DNA of 64,000 nucleotides, from positions 62,001 through 126,000 of the forward strand of contig CAZZLC010000009.1 in NCBI GenBank assembly GCA_964655065.1. Reading direction: 5' to 3'. This stretch comes from DRPG01 sp964655065. GTDB taxonomy: Bacteria; Myxococcota_A; UBA796; GCA-2862545. Below are positions 25,461 through 35,727 of the stretch, piece after piece. The position numbers were made by a program, and so were the translations under genes. Below the pieces are notes generated by a model. The model was given only the letters and a program-made list of their open reading frames with translations, had not been told where the DNA came from and ran no database searches. Every line of letters begins with the position of its first letter. Position 1 is the stretch's first letter.

Positions 25461-26534
25461 ATGCGACGTGATTTCCTCGAGATCGACACGAGCTTCCAGG
25501 GCGCTCCCTTCCGTCAGCCCATCGACAGCCAGGACGTCGAGGCCCTGCGCGTGCTCCTCACCGGCGAGTCGGTGATCGACTGGCGACGCATGTTCCTCCC
25601 CGACCGCGGCGCGGTGGACCGCTTCCTGGCGACCCATCTGATCGATCCCCACGATCCCCAGGATCGCGAACGCCTCCGCTACGTCTTCAACGAAGCGATC
25701 AGCTACCTCGAGGAGCACCTGCGGCTGCGGTTTCCCGCCGAGCTGCGGAACCCCGACGACGTCCGGGACGTCTTCGTGTGGGCAGGTCGCTTCGACGGCT
25801 TCCGGCGCACCCAGGTCCTCTCCTGTGTCGTGCTCAAGCTGATGCACGTGATCAACCACATGGAGGCGGCGGACCTCAAGTTCCGACTTCCCGTCTCCGA
25901 GGCCCAGTACCTCCACCTCGCGCATCGGAGGATCCTCCGCCAGGCCGAGAAGATGCGGGAGATCGGGCTTCCGCTCCTCGCGTTCTACGGTTCGCGCAAG
26001 TCGCGGTCGGCGATGATCACGAAGCTGCTCGCCAAGAAGAAGGCGGTTGCGGCCACCATCTTCGACAAGCTGCGCTACCGCGTCGTGGTCTCGGACCACG
26101 CCGACATCGCCCCCACGCTCGCCTGGCTCGCCCGGAACGTCTTTCCGTTCAACTACGTCGTCCCGAGCGAGTCCCACAACAACCTGCTCGATCCCACGAA
26201 GCTCCTCGACCAGCTCGAGCGCCCGTCCGACCGAGAGCAGATCGACGAGCGGCCGCTCCACTTCTTCCGCGTGTACACGAAGAACGAGTTCTCGGGAGCG
26301 AGCTACCGAGCCATCAACTGGATCTGCGACTATCCGGTGCAGATCCCCGAGACGGTCGACAATCCGCACGCGATGGAGCTCGGACGCGTGATCCACGTCA
26401 ACGTGGAGTTCCAGATCCTCGACGAGGAGACGTCGAAGCGCAACGAGGAGGGGGAGAACGCCCATCGCCTCTACAAGGCACGCCAGCAGCGGCAAGTCGC
26501 CCAGCGGCTCAAGCGCGGCTTCGATCAGGTCTGA
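25461..26534 (+). CDS. TIGR04552-like family protein
   Basis: A 357-residue protein with no signal or membrane helix. It resembles the TIGR04552 family of deltaproteobacterial/myxobacterial proteins of unknown function. The middle (about 190-240) has LAKKKAVAATIFDKLRYRVV, then a predicted helix and FPFNYVVP, reminiscent of the beta strands and helix of RelA/SpoT-type nucleotidyltransferases (DxxGxRVVV), but the alarmone-synthase catalytic residues are not obviously present. N- and C-termini are highly charged. It starts 22 bases after the DUF429 gene. The RSH likeness is an inference by eye; the family assignment is from memory. Confidence 0.72.
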   Translation: MRRDFLEIDTSFQGAPFRQPIDSQDVEALRVLLTGESVIDWRRMFLPDRGAVDRFLATHLIDPHDPQDRERLRYVFNEAISYLEEHLRLRFPAELRNPDDVRDVFVWAGRFDGFRRTQVLSCVVLKLMHVINHMEAADLKFRLPVSEAQYLHLAHRRILRQAEKMREIGLPLLAFYGSRKSRSAMITKLLAKKKAVAATIFDKLRYRVVVSDHADIAPTLAWLARNVFPFNYVVPSESHNNLLDPTKLLDQLERPSDREQIDERPLHFFRVYTKNEFSGASYRAINWICDYPVQIPETVDNPHAMELGRVIHVNVEFQILDEETSKRNEEGENAHRLYKARQQRQVAQRLKRGFDQV

Positions 26535-26581
26535 ACCCGACCTCCGATCCGGGTGACGATGCTCTGCGGGTCGGGGCATTC

Positions 26582-26589
26582 CCGGTTAC
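26582..26589 (+). promoter_or_regulatory. CCGGTTAC upstream motif
   Basis: CCGGTTAC in the 99-base gap before the MopE-repeat lipoprotein, about 44 bases before its GTG, oriented with the gene. A 12-base inverted repeat CCTTG-GG-CAAGG lies at 26601-26612 between it and the start. Confidence 0.3.
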
Positions 26590-26633
26590 TGTGGCCCGGT
26601 CCTTGGGCAAGGACACGATCGAGGGAGGCACCC

Positions 26634-28301
26634 GTGAAGCCACTCTGGCTTTCCACCGCACTACTGATGACCGCTGCGTGCGCGGACGGAAACCGGCCGG
26701 TCTGCGACGAGCGCGACCTGCTCGTGGGGTACACGGACGCCGACGGCGATGGCTGGGGGACCGGAGATCCCCAGCAGGTCTGCCCGGTCACCGCGGACAA
26801 CGGCGAGCCGATCGGGCTGCCGCCCGAGCTCTCGGCGAGCCCGCTCGACTGCGACGACGAGAACCCCGAGGTCAACCCCGCCATCCAGGAGACCTGCAAC
26901 GGGGTCGACGACGACTGCGACGGCGACATCGACCAGGGCTTCGACAACGCGGTCTACTACATCGATGGTGACGGCGACGGGTTCGGCACGCCGTTCCCCG
27001 CCCTGCGGACCTGCGCGCGCCCCAGTGGCTACGTGCGCAACGCCGACGACTGCGACGACAACAACCCCGACATCAACCCGGACGCCTCCGAGGTCTGCAA
27101 CGACGGAATCGACGACGACTGCGACGGCGTCTCCGACGATGCCGACGTCACGCTGCTCCTCGAGACCCGCAGCACGTTCTACCTCGATGGCGACGCCGAC
27201 GGCTTCGGTTCCCCCTTCGTCGTGTTCGAGGCCTGCAAGCCGCTCGCCAACTGGGTCACCAACTCCGACGACTGCAACGACAACGTCCAGGAGATCAACC
27301 CCGCGGTCGACGAGGTCTGCAACGAGATCGACGATGACTGCGACGACCTCACCGACGACGAGGACCCGTCGATCCTCTCCGAGACCCAGCAGACCGTGTG
27401 GAGCGACGGCGATGCCGATGGCTTTGGCAATCCCGACGCTGCCTTTCTCGCCTGCTTCCCCGAGCCCGGGTTCAGCGCCGACAACGCCGACGACTGCAAC
27501 GACTTCACCGCGCTGATCAACCCCGCCCAGGTCGACGTCTGCAACGGCGGCACCGACGACGACTGCAACCCCGATACCGACGAGAACATCATCTCGGGCG
27601 ACGGGTACTACGTCGACATCGACGGCGACGGCTACGGTGACCCCGCGACCGAGATCCTCTCGTGCGACGTCATTCCCGGACGGGTCCTCCTGGGCGACGA
27701 CTGCGACGAAGGCGACATCGACATCAACCCCGGCGCCTTCGACGTCTGCGAGGACGGCATCGATCAGGACTGCTCGGGTCGCGACGAGCGCTGCCGCGAC
27801 GTCTTCCAGGTCAGCGACACGCGGGACACCTTCGGCTCGAACGACCAGATGCGGGGCATCGTGCTCCGGGCCACCGAGACCGAGCTGCTCATCGACTTCG
27901 GACCGCGCCTGACCATGCTCGATCCCTGCGTGATCGACTACTACGTGTGGAGCCGCCCGGACGCTGACTCGCCGTGGCAGCTCCTCGCCACCGACCAGGT
28001 CGAGCACGGACCGCTGACCAACGCGTTCGCTCCGTCCGGCGAGCTCGACGTGGTGATCGAGCAGGGCATCGAGTACGCCTACGGTGCGGGATGGAACAAC
28101 TGCCCGACGAACGTGCTCTACGGCTGGGCCGAGGAGACCAACGTCGACGGCAACTTCGTGCTCGGCACCTTCCAGGGCTGGATCCGCGACCCGATCTACA
28201 GTGGGTTCAACCTGGGGTACTCGCCGCCCCAGCTGGTTCCGCCGGCCACCTTCGTGCCGCACTTCGAGTTCGGCTACTCCACCTCGTTCATCGCTCCGTG
28301 A
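26634..28301 (+). CDS. Lipoprotein with five MopE-type putative metal-binding repeats
   Basis: A 555-residue protein. GTG 26634 has GGGAGG upstream. A lipoprotein signal ends in TAAC (Cys near residue 16). From about residue 60 to 385 come five copies of the MopE-like motif (PF11617 type), DCDDxNPxxNPxxxExCNGxDDDCDG in generic form, each preceded by a Y-x-D-x-D-x-D-G-F-G loop that resembles a calcium-binding loop. Repeats are about 65 residues apart and degenerate slightly toward the end. The final 170 residues form a separate beta-rich domain without recognised homology. Such proteins are surface-exposed and thought to bind metal ions. The 3' end overlaps the convergent gene by 14 bases. Confidence 0.92.
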   Translation: MKPLWLSTALLMTAACADGNRPVCDERDLLVGYTDADGDGWGTGDPQQVCPVTADNGEPIGLPPELSASPLDCDDENPEVNPAIQETCNGVDDDCDGDIDQGFDNAVYYIDGDGDGFGTPFPALRTCARPSGYVRNADDCDDNNPDINPDASEVCNDGIDDDCDGVSDDADVTLLLETRSTFYLDGDADGFGSPFVVFEACKPLANWVTNSDDCNDNVQEINPAVDEVCNEIDDDCDDLTDDEDPSILSETQQTVWSDGDADGFGNPDAAFLACFPEPGFSADNADDCNDFTALINPAQVDVCNGGTDDDCNPDTDENIISGDGYYVDIDGDGYGDPATEILSCDVIPGRVLLGDDCDEGDIDINPGAFDVCEDGIDQDCSGRDERCRDVFQVSDTRDTFGSNDQMRGIVLRATETELLIDFGPRLTMLDPCVIDYYVWSRPDADSPWQLLATDQVEHGPLTNAFAPSGELDVVIEQGIEYAYGAGWNNCPTNVLYGWAEETNVDGNFVLGTFQGWIRDPIYSGFNLGYSPPQLVPPATFVPHFEFGYSTSFIAP

Positions 28302-28686
28302 TGGTGAAGTCCATCCCGAGCCAGACCTGATCGGGTAGCGAGCGATCGTCGACGGTGGGGCCGGGCCGCTGGTCTGTCCAGGCCTCGCCGAGACCGTTCC
28401 AGGCCCGCCGACGCCCCACCGTCTGCCGCGCGATGGCGGCGAAGAACTGGGCCCACTCCCCTCGGGCGTCGGCCTCGACCGGATCGAGCAGCCAGCCGAG
28501 GCGCAGCGACGAGTCGCGAAGCCCCTCGAGCTTGAGCACCCCCTTGACGTGCTTGATCTGCGCGATGTCTCCCAGCCGCTGCGGCTCACCGGTTCGGGCC
28601 GCCTCACGGGCTGCCGTCTCGAAGGACTCGACGATCGCGTCGTTCACCCTGGGATCTGCGAGCAGGAGCTCCCTGAGGTCGGCCAT
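28288..28686 (-). CDS. Hypothetical protein at the end of the polysaccharide operon
   Basis: A 132-residue soluble protein from ATG 28686, with a GGGGGAGAG just upstream. The first 50 residues are helical and acidic; the rest is Trp/Arg-rich and ends in a beta-like LGMDFTITER. No family is recognised. It starts 43 bases inside the glycosyltransferase gene on the same strand, so it is translationally coupled, and it is the last gene of the five-gene minus-strand operon. Coding by this frame is supported by its codon pattern and the strong ribosome binding site. Confidence 0.68.
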   Translation of the reverse strand: MADLRELLLADPRVNDAIVESFETAAREAARTGEPQRLGDIAQIKHVKGVLKLEGLRDSSLRLGWLLDPVEADARGEWAQFFAAIARQTVGRRRAWNGLGEAWTDQRPGPTVDDRSLPDQVWLGMDFTITER

Positions 28687-29864
28687 CTCTCCCCCTGGAC
28701 CACCTTCGCTTGCCACCGTCGCACGGCGTCGGGGCGGGTCGCAAGCCCTGCGAGCAGATCGTCGTAGATGCCGACCCACTGCCTCGCGATGGCCGACATC
28801 GAGTACCGCTCCACGACGTGGCGACGGGCGCGACCGCCCATTCGCTCGCGCGCGGGGGCGGGGAGCTCCCGCACTGCGATCATGGCGTCCGCGAGCTCGT
28901 CGGGAGCGCGAGGGGGCACCAGCCAGCCCGTGACCTCGGGCAAGACGACCCGGGCGTGGGCCCCCACCCGGGTGGCCACGAGCGGCAGTCCGGCGGACGC
29001 TGCCTCGACGAGCTCGACGGGCAACCCGTCCCACGCCGAGGACGAGACATAGGCGTCGGCGGCGGCCAGAAGATCGGCCACGTTGGCTCGAGCGTCGACG
29101 ATCCGCACCCGGTCCCGCAGACCTCGGCGGGCGATCGCCGCCTCCATCGTCTCGCGGAGCTCCCCTTCGCCCGCCACGAGCAGCCGGTCGTTCGGCCGGA
29201 GGGCGAACGTGGCTGCATCGAGCAGGTTCGGCCAGTCCTTGTGCTCGGCGAACCGCCCGATGGCGACGAAGGTGAAGGCGTCGCCCAGCCCGAGCGCCTC
29301 CCGAGTGGCCGCCCGGCGCTCGGCATCGGGGGCGAACCGATCGGTATCGATGCCGTTGGGGACGTACCGGATGCGCCCCTCCGGCGCGGCCTTCCGATCG
29401 ACGTAGCGCAGCACCCCGGCTTCCGACGAGCTCGTCGTCAGATCCGCGAACCGATCGGTCATGCGGTACATCAGCATGCGCAGAAACCCGCCCTCGCGGT
29501 CCGAGTGGGCCGAGTTCACGAGCACCGGAAACCCGACCAGCGAGCGGACGGCCCGCGCCGCGACGTTCGCGGGCAGCGTGTGGCTGTGCACCACGGTGGG
29601 AGCGAGCCGCACCAGCGCCCGACGGAGTCCGGTCACCAGACGCGGGCTCCAGGGGGCAGCCCGGGGGATGCCGAGGTGTGACCAGTCGACCCCCAGCTGG
29701 TCGAGACGCTCGGTGGAGCCCGCGGGCGCGAGCAACGACACGACGGAGGGCGTCCAGCCGAGCTCCTCGACCTGCTTGCACAACTCCAGCACCTGGGTCG
29801 ACGCCCCGGTCGAGGTGAGCTGGGTCAACACGTAGGTGACGCGAGGAGTCCCGATTTGCTTCAT
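28644..29864 (-). CDS. GT4-family glycosyltransferase
   Basis: A 406-residue GT-B fold enzyme. The N-terminal Rossmann domain starts VTYVLTQLTSTGASTQVLE, contains VVHSHTLPANV, and leads to the linker RYVPNGIDTDRF. The donor-binding half has VAIGRFAEHKDWP and LLVAGEGEL, then the nucleotide-sugar contact motif DGLPVELVEAASAGLP, with the two Glu of the E-x-x-E variant of EX7E. It likely adds a sugar to a surface polysaccharide. It lies downstream of the DUF1615-like lipoprotein with a 30-base gap. A short tail after residue 385 is not conserved-looking. Confidence 0.93.
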   Translation of the reverse strand: MKQIGTPRVTYVLTQLTSTGASTQVLELCKQVEELGWTPSVVSLLAPAGSTERLDQLGVDWSHLGIPRAAPWSPRLVTGLRRALVRLAPTVVHSHTLPANVAARAVRSLVGFPVLVNSAHSDREGGFLRMLMYRMTDRFADLTTSSSEAGVLRYVDRKAAPEGRIRYVPNGIDTDRFAPDAERRAATREALGLGDAFTFVAIGRFAEHKDWPNLLDAATFALRPNDRLLVAGEGELRETMEAAIARRGLRDRVRIVDARANVADLLAAADAYVSSSAWDGLPVELVEAASAGLPLVATRVGAHARVVLPEVTGWLVPPRAPDELADAMIAVRELPAPARERMGGRARRHVVERYSMSAIARQWVGIYDDLLAGLATRPDAVRRWQAKVVQGERWPTSGSSCSQIPG

Positions 29865-29873
29865 GGATCCCGC

Positions 29874-29881
29874 GTAACCGG
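29874..29881 (-). promoter_or_regulatory. CCGGTTAC upstream motif
   Basis: CCGGTTAC read toward the glycosyltransferase gene, ending 9 bases before its ATG, inside the operon. If it is a promoter, transcripts from it would be leaderless or nearly so. Confidence 0.28.
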
Positions 29882-29894
29882 ATTTCCGCTGCGG

Positions 29895-31055
29895 TCAGTC
29901 TCCCGCGGGGCTCGGCTCGTTGGGCGGCTCGAAGCGGCCCTGGCAGTCTTCGAAGCGGAGGTTCACGTTCTTGGCGAACCACGCTGTCGTGCGCGGCCGA
30001 CTCAGCTTGGGCGAGCGCAAAGCTACTTCGGGGACGCGAGCGTAGGCGGGGTCTTCGCCGGTCTGCTCCCGGTAGTGGTCCTTGAGCCGAGACCAGGTCT
30101 CCGTCGACTCGAAGGCCTTCTCCTTCTCCCTCCGGACATCGCGGCGGACCCGGCTCTCCGTGAGATCCGGGGCGTGGAGCGCGCGCCATCCGAGGAGCGC
30201 CCCCATCGTCTCCCCCTCTACGGGGCCCGAGTCGGTCCAGGCGAGGAGATCGCCGTCGAGGGCGAGGTCGAGCCCGACCAGCTCGGCGAGCTGTGCCTGG
30301 AAGGCCGCGTTTCGGCTGGCGAAGGCGCCGGCGTTGTAGTCGGCGAAGCGATAGATCGGAGCGTCGTAGTCGGCGTCGACGGCGAAGAGCCGCGCGGTGC
30401 CCCAGCGCAGGCCGCCCGCGCGCGTGTAGAGCAGCTGCCGGACGGTGTCGCGCGGAATCCCCTCCTCGCGGCCCGCGGTCTGCGCCCACGCGACGGAGAC
30501 CTGCATCGACCCCGAGGTCTCGATCGGATTGAGCCTCTCGAGCTCCCGCTCGAGCAGTGCGCCCGCCAGCGGCAACCCGGCCGCGTGGCGGGTGTGGTAG
30601 CGCGCGATGTCCTGGTAGAGGAGATCGAGCTCGCGTTCGGTGCGAACCCGCTCGAGCCGCTCCGCGAACGACCGGGTCTCGCCCTCCGGCACCGGCGAGA
30701 GCAGCCAGTCGATGCCGTGGCTCGACAACGGGCCGAGCACGGAGAGGTTCTCCTCGATCGCTCCCCGCGCGATGCGACCGAGCCCGGGTACCGCCGGGTC
30801 CGCGCGGTACGTCGACTCCTGCTCGACGATGGCCAGGACCTGGCAGAGGTGGTCCTCGTCGACCGGGACGTTCGCCGCAACGAGAGCGGAGCGCACGTCG
30901 GCCGCCCAGCCGAGCCGATCGTCCACGTCCCCGGGGACGTACTCGGCGATGGTGGCGACGTCGAAGCCCGGATCTTCGGGCTCGCTCGCAAACCACCCGC
31001 ACGACGAGAGCCACCACGCCCCGATCATCGCTCCTCCCGCTACCGGCCGTACCAT
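29895..31055 (-). CDS. DUF1615-like lipoprotein
   Basis: A 386-residue protein. ATG 31055 has GGGGAG upstream and gives a signal with an Arg and the lipobox LSSC (Cys near residue 19); a second ATG at 31028 also has a good GGAGG, so a shorter form is possible. The core (VLAIVEQESTYRADPAVPGLGRIA, written in two parts here: VLAIVEQESTYRADP and AVPGLGRIA) matches the DUF1615 family as I know it, with a Glu-Ser pair recalling lytic transglycosylases, and further SGSMQVSVAWA and FADYNAGAFASRN regions also resemble SLT-type segments. I infer a peptidoglycan-acting lipoprotein; activity is unproven. It sits between the export protein and the glycosyltransferase. Confidence 0.83.
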   Translation of the reverse strand: MVRPVAGGAMIGAWWLSSCGWFASEPEDPGFDVATIAEYVPGDVDDRLGWAADVRSALVAANVPVDEDHLCQVLAIVEQESTYRADPAVPGLGRIARGAIEENLSVLGPLSSHGIDWLLSPVPEGETRSFAERLERVRTERELDLLYQDIARYHTRHAAGLPLAGALLERELERLNPIETSGSMQVSVAWAQTAGREEGIPRDTVRQLLYTRAGGLRWGTARLFAVDADYDAPIYRFADYNAGAFASRNAAFQAQLAELVGLDLALDGDLLAWTDSGPVEGETMGALLGWRALHAPDLTESRVRRDVRREKEKAFESTETWSRLKDHYREQTGEDPAYARVPEVALRSPKLSRPRTTAWFAKNVNLRFEDCQGRFEPPNEPSPAGD

Positions 31056-31069
31056 CCCGCTCCCCAGAC

Positions 31070-31831
31070 TTAGAGCGGTGACTCCGGCACCACCACCTGG
31101 TCGCCGGGCAGAAGCTGCGGGTCGGCGTCCTTACCCTTCAAGATGCGACGGAGGTTGACGGGGATGCGATCGCCGTCACGCAGCACGTAGGCACCGGCCA
31201 GGCGAGCGGTCTGAGAGTGGCCACCCGCCTTCATGACGGCCTCGCTGACCGTGACGCCCTCGGCAAATGCGATCTGTCCAGGCTTGGCGACCTCTCCGCC
31301 CACGAACACGATCCGCGCTTCGTCGACCGAGACCACGGTTCCGTTGGCCAGTTGAACCGCCCCCATCGGCCCGTCGATGGCGTCGATCGGGATCCTCGTG
31401 ACCCCGCCATCCGGCGAGGTGACCGAGATCTGGCCGGTGGAGCGGCCCACGTGGATGCCTCCGGCTCGGGAGACGATCCGGCGCACGGTGGTCGGGCCCT
31501 CGAGGAAGTACAACCCCGGCGTCTCGACGGCCCCGAGGACCTCGACGCGCTGCGACCGGTACTCGGCCACGCGCACCGTCACGATCGGGTCGACGTAGCA
31601 GTCGGGCATGAGCGCGTCCCGCAGGGTGCGCTCCACCGCGACGACCGACCGTCCCGCCACCTCGACCCGGTCCGCGCAGGGGAGGCTCACCTGACCCGTG
31701 CTCGCGACCACGAAGCGCCCGTCCTCGCCCAGGGCCTCACCGTGGACCTGGACCTCGATGACGTCGCCCTTGCCGACCAGGTAGTCCGGTTGGGCCCGTG
31801 CGCTCGACCATGCCATCACGAACCACACCAC
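31070..31831 (-). CDS. Polysaccharide export (Wza-like) protein with SLBB domains
   Basis: A 253-residue protein from GTG 31831, with GGGAGG seven bases upstream. A short signal precedes Ala-Gln near residue 14. It then shows the Poly_export domain (YLVGKGDVIEVQVHGEAL) and two SLBB segments (RVEVLGAVETPGLYFLEGP and IVFVGGEVAKPGQIAF), ending in the ILKGKDADPQLLPGDQVVVP motif typical of this family. Export proteins of this type form the outer-membrane channel of Wzx/Wzy polysaccharide secretion. It lies 86 bases after the CapD-type dehydratase on the same strand. Confidence 0.93.
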   Translation of the reverse strand: MVWFVMAWSSARAQPDYLVGKGDVIEVQVHGEALGEDGRFVVASTGQVSLPCADRVEVAGRSVVAVERTLRDALMPDCYVDPIVTVRVAEYRSQRVEVLGAVETPGLYFLEGPTTVRRIVSRAGGIHVGRSTGQISVTSPDGGVTRIPIDAIDGPMGAVQLANGTVVSVDEARIVFVGGEVAKPGQIAFAEGVTVSEAVMKAGGHSQTARLAGAYVLRDGDRIPVNLRRILKGKDADPQLLPGDQVVVPESPL

Positions 31832-31917
31832 CAGTCGTCCTCCCGCGTCCTGACTTGCCCCCACTGGAGCGTTCCTGTGACCATTCGAGTCCGGGACCAC
31901 GATCCTTGGGGGTGATC

Positions 31918-33835
<1,918 letters not shown>

Positions 33836-33837
<2 letters not shown>

Positions 33838-34825
33838 GTACCGGCTTTCGGCCGCGCTACCCCGCAGTGAAGACTCCGAGCGCTCGCGTTGGGTGGTGGT
33901 GCTCCGGCCGCGAGGTGTCGGCGGGGTTGCCGCCGCCATCGACGCCGTGACCCCCCACCTCCCCGATGGGGTTCGCGTGCTCCCCGTCTCGAGGCGACCC
34001 GCCGACCTCGTAGGCGCCCTGCTCGCCGCCGGCCCGGGGGCGCTCGTTCACCTCCACCCGTCGCTGCGAGAGCGGTCGGTCCTCCGCGACGGTGCCCTCC
34101 ACCGACTCGTGCGCGCTGCCGGGGCCCGCACCCTGGTTCACTGGCACGGGGTGGACCGCGAGCTGCTCCGGCGCATCGACGCTTCGCCGTCTCGCCGGGT
34201 CTGGCTGCGCCGGACGTTTGGCGACGCGGACCGCACCTTCGTCGCCGCTCCGGAGCTCGCGGAGGCCTGGACCCGCTGGGGACTGGGCCCCGCCGACGTG
34301 GTGGCGAACCCCGCCCCGACCGGGCTGGTGCGGCGCCGTCCCGATCCCCACCGGATTCTGTTCCTCGGACGACTGGTCGCGTCGAAGGGCGTCCGCGCTC
34401 TGGGAGCGGCCCACCAGTTGGTGCGCCGCCGTGCACCCTCGGCGACCCTCGCGCTCGCCGGCCAGGGTCCGTGCCAGCTCTCGGGCCCCGGGGTTCGACC
34501 CCTCGGGTGGCTCGATGCGGAGGGGCGGAGCGCCGAGCTCGGTCGCGCCGCCGTGCTGGCGCTTCCCACCCGCGACGACGCAGCCCCGTTGGTCGTCCTC
34601 GAGGCCCTGGCGGCCGGCGTGCCGGTGGTCGCGACGCGAATGGGCGCCATCCCGGCCATGGTGCGCGGACACGGTGTGCTCCTCGACCGTCCTGATCCGG
34701 CATCGATCGCCACCGCCATCGAGCGCGTGTGGGAGGGCGACATCGGGCCACCGCCCGATCTGTCGAGCCACCGGCCGAGCGCGGTCGCCGCCCGCTGGGT
34801 CGCCACCTACCGGGCGATCGCGTGA
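33836..34825 (+). CDS. GT4-family glycosyltransferase
   Basis: A 329-residue GT-B protein: Rossmann start WVVVLRPRGVGGVAAAIDAV, TLVHWHGVD, linker NPAPTGLVRR, then ILFLGRLVASKGVRAL, LALAGQGPC and the sugar-nucleotide motif DDAAPLVVLEALAAGVP with its conserved Glu. The start is uncertain. ATG 33836 shares a CATG with the ATG of the divergent dehydratase; ATG 33806 has a better GGGGGAG but overlaps the dehydratase by about 30 bases; GTG 33893 starts right at the fold. It overlaps the following gene by four bases (GTGA) and probably acts in the same polysaccharide locus. Confidence 0.9.
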
Positions 34826-35679
34826 TCGGGTGGGTGATCGGGGGCCGCCAGGGACGATCCGCCGGCGTCCTCGACCGCGACCACCGGGGCCTCTACGATC
34901 ACGGTGTGGTGGCCCGCATCACCGATCACGGCCTGGAAGACGTCCAGCTGGTGCCGACCGTGCGGTGCTTCAAGGGGATCAGCCCCGACGGGCGCTGGCT
35001 GTGTAGTGAAGGCGCCGTCCTCTCCTTCGACCCCCACCAGGGGCGCCTGGGACCCCCGAGGCCGCTGGCGGGGGGCGATGCGCTCGATCTCCACCATCTC
35101 CTCGGAGAGAACGTCCTCGCCGTGACCGCCCGCGACGAGGTGTGGGTCGACGGAAGGATCCACGCCGTGTCGGCCGGACGCCGCGCGCACCCCAACCATC
35201 TCTTTGCCGTCGAGGACCAGGTCTGGGTGACCCGAGGAGCAGCCGGGGACGTCCTCGCGCTGGACTCGGAGCGCTGCTGGTCCATCGCGGACGTCGTCGT
35301 GCACGATGGGGTGGTGACCGACGACGGGATCTGGTTCACCACGGTCGACGGGAGGCTGGTTCGGCTCGACCCCGAGCGCGGCGTGACCCGGACCGTCGAC
35401 CTCGTCGAGATGGACGACCGACCGCCCCCCCTCGGCTGGTGCCGCGGACTCGCGTTCTCGCGGGAGCTCGCCTGGGTGGGATTCACGCGACTCCGTGCGA
35501 CCGCGACCCGGTCGCGACTCGCCTGGGTTCGGGGAGCCCTGCGCGGACGCACGGTCGCCACGACCCACCCCACGCGCCTCGTGGCCTACGACCTCGCGGC
35601 GGGGCGCAAGGTCCGCGAGCTCGACGTAGAGCCCTGCGGGTTCGGGGCCATCTTCGGGCTCCACGTGTCCCTCGCGTAG
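34822..35679 (+). CDS. Beta-propeller-like protein
   Basis: A 285-residue protein. The GTG at 34822 overlaps the stop of the preceding glycosyltransferase, which supports coupled translation. The sequence is a run of short strand motifs with repeated hydrophobic/Gly-Asp patterns (for example HPNHLFAVEDQVWVTRG, DDGIWFTTVDGRLVRLDPE, LAWVGFTRLRA), the look of a six- or seven-bladed propeller of the quinoprotein/SMP-30 kind. No signal peptide is present, so it is probably cytoplasmic. Position suggests a role in polysaccharide formation, but no catalytic motif is visible. Confidence 0.75.
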   Translation: MIGWVIGGRQGRSAGVLDRDHRGLYDHGVVARITDHGLEDVQLVPTVRCFKGISPDGRWLCSEGAVLSFDPHQGRLGPPRPLAGGDALDLHHLLGENVLAVTARDEVWVDGRIHAVSAGRRAHPNHLFAVEDQVWVTRGAAGDVLALDSERCWSIADVVVHDGVVTDDGIWFTTVDGRLVRLDPERGVTRTVDLVEMDDRPPPLGWCRGLAFSRELAWVGFTRLRATATRSRLAWVRGALRGRTVATTHPTRLVAYDLAAGRKVRELDVEPCGFGAIFGLHVSLA

Positions 35680-35713
35680 GAACTCGCGACCTCCTGCCCG
35701 GCGGGGCTCGGGT

Positions 35714-35719
35714 GGTTAC
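35714..35719 (+). promoter_or_regulatory. GGTTAC upstream motif
   Basis: GGTTAC in the 48-base gap before the TPR-protein gene, ending 8 bases before its ATG, oriented with the gene. Confidence 0.28.
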
Positions 35720-35727
35720 TCGGCAGG

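Noticed and set aside
26880..27780. Near-repeats every 200 bases that could be read as a CRISPR-like array
   Set aside because: They are coding repeats of the MopE motif, diverged at third positions, and no cas genes or true repeat-spacer units exist.
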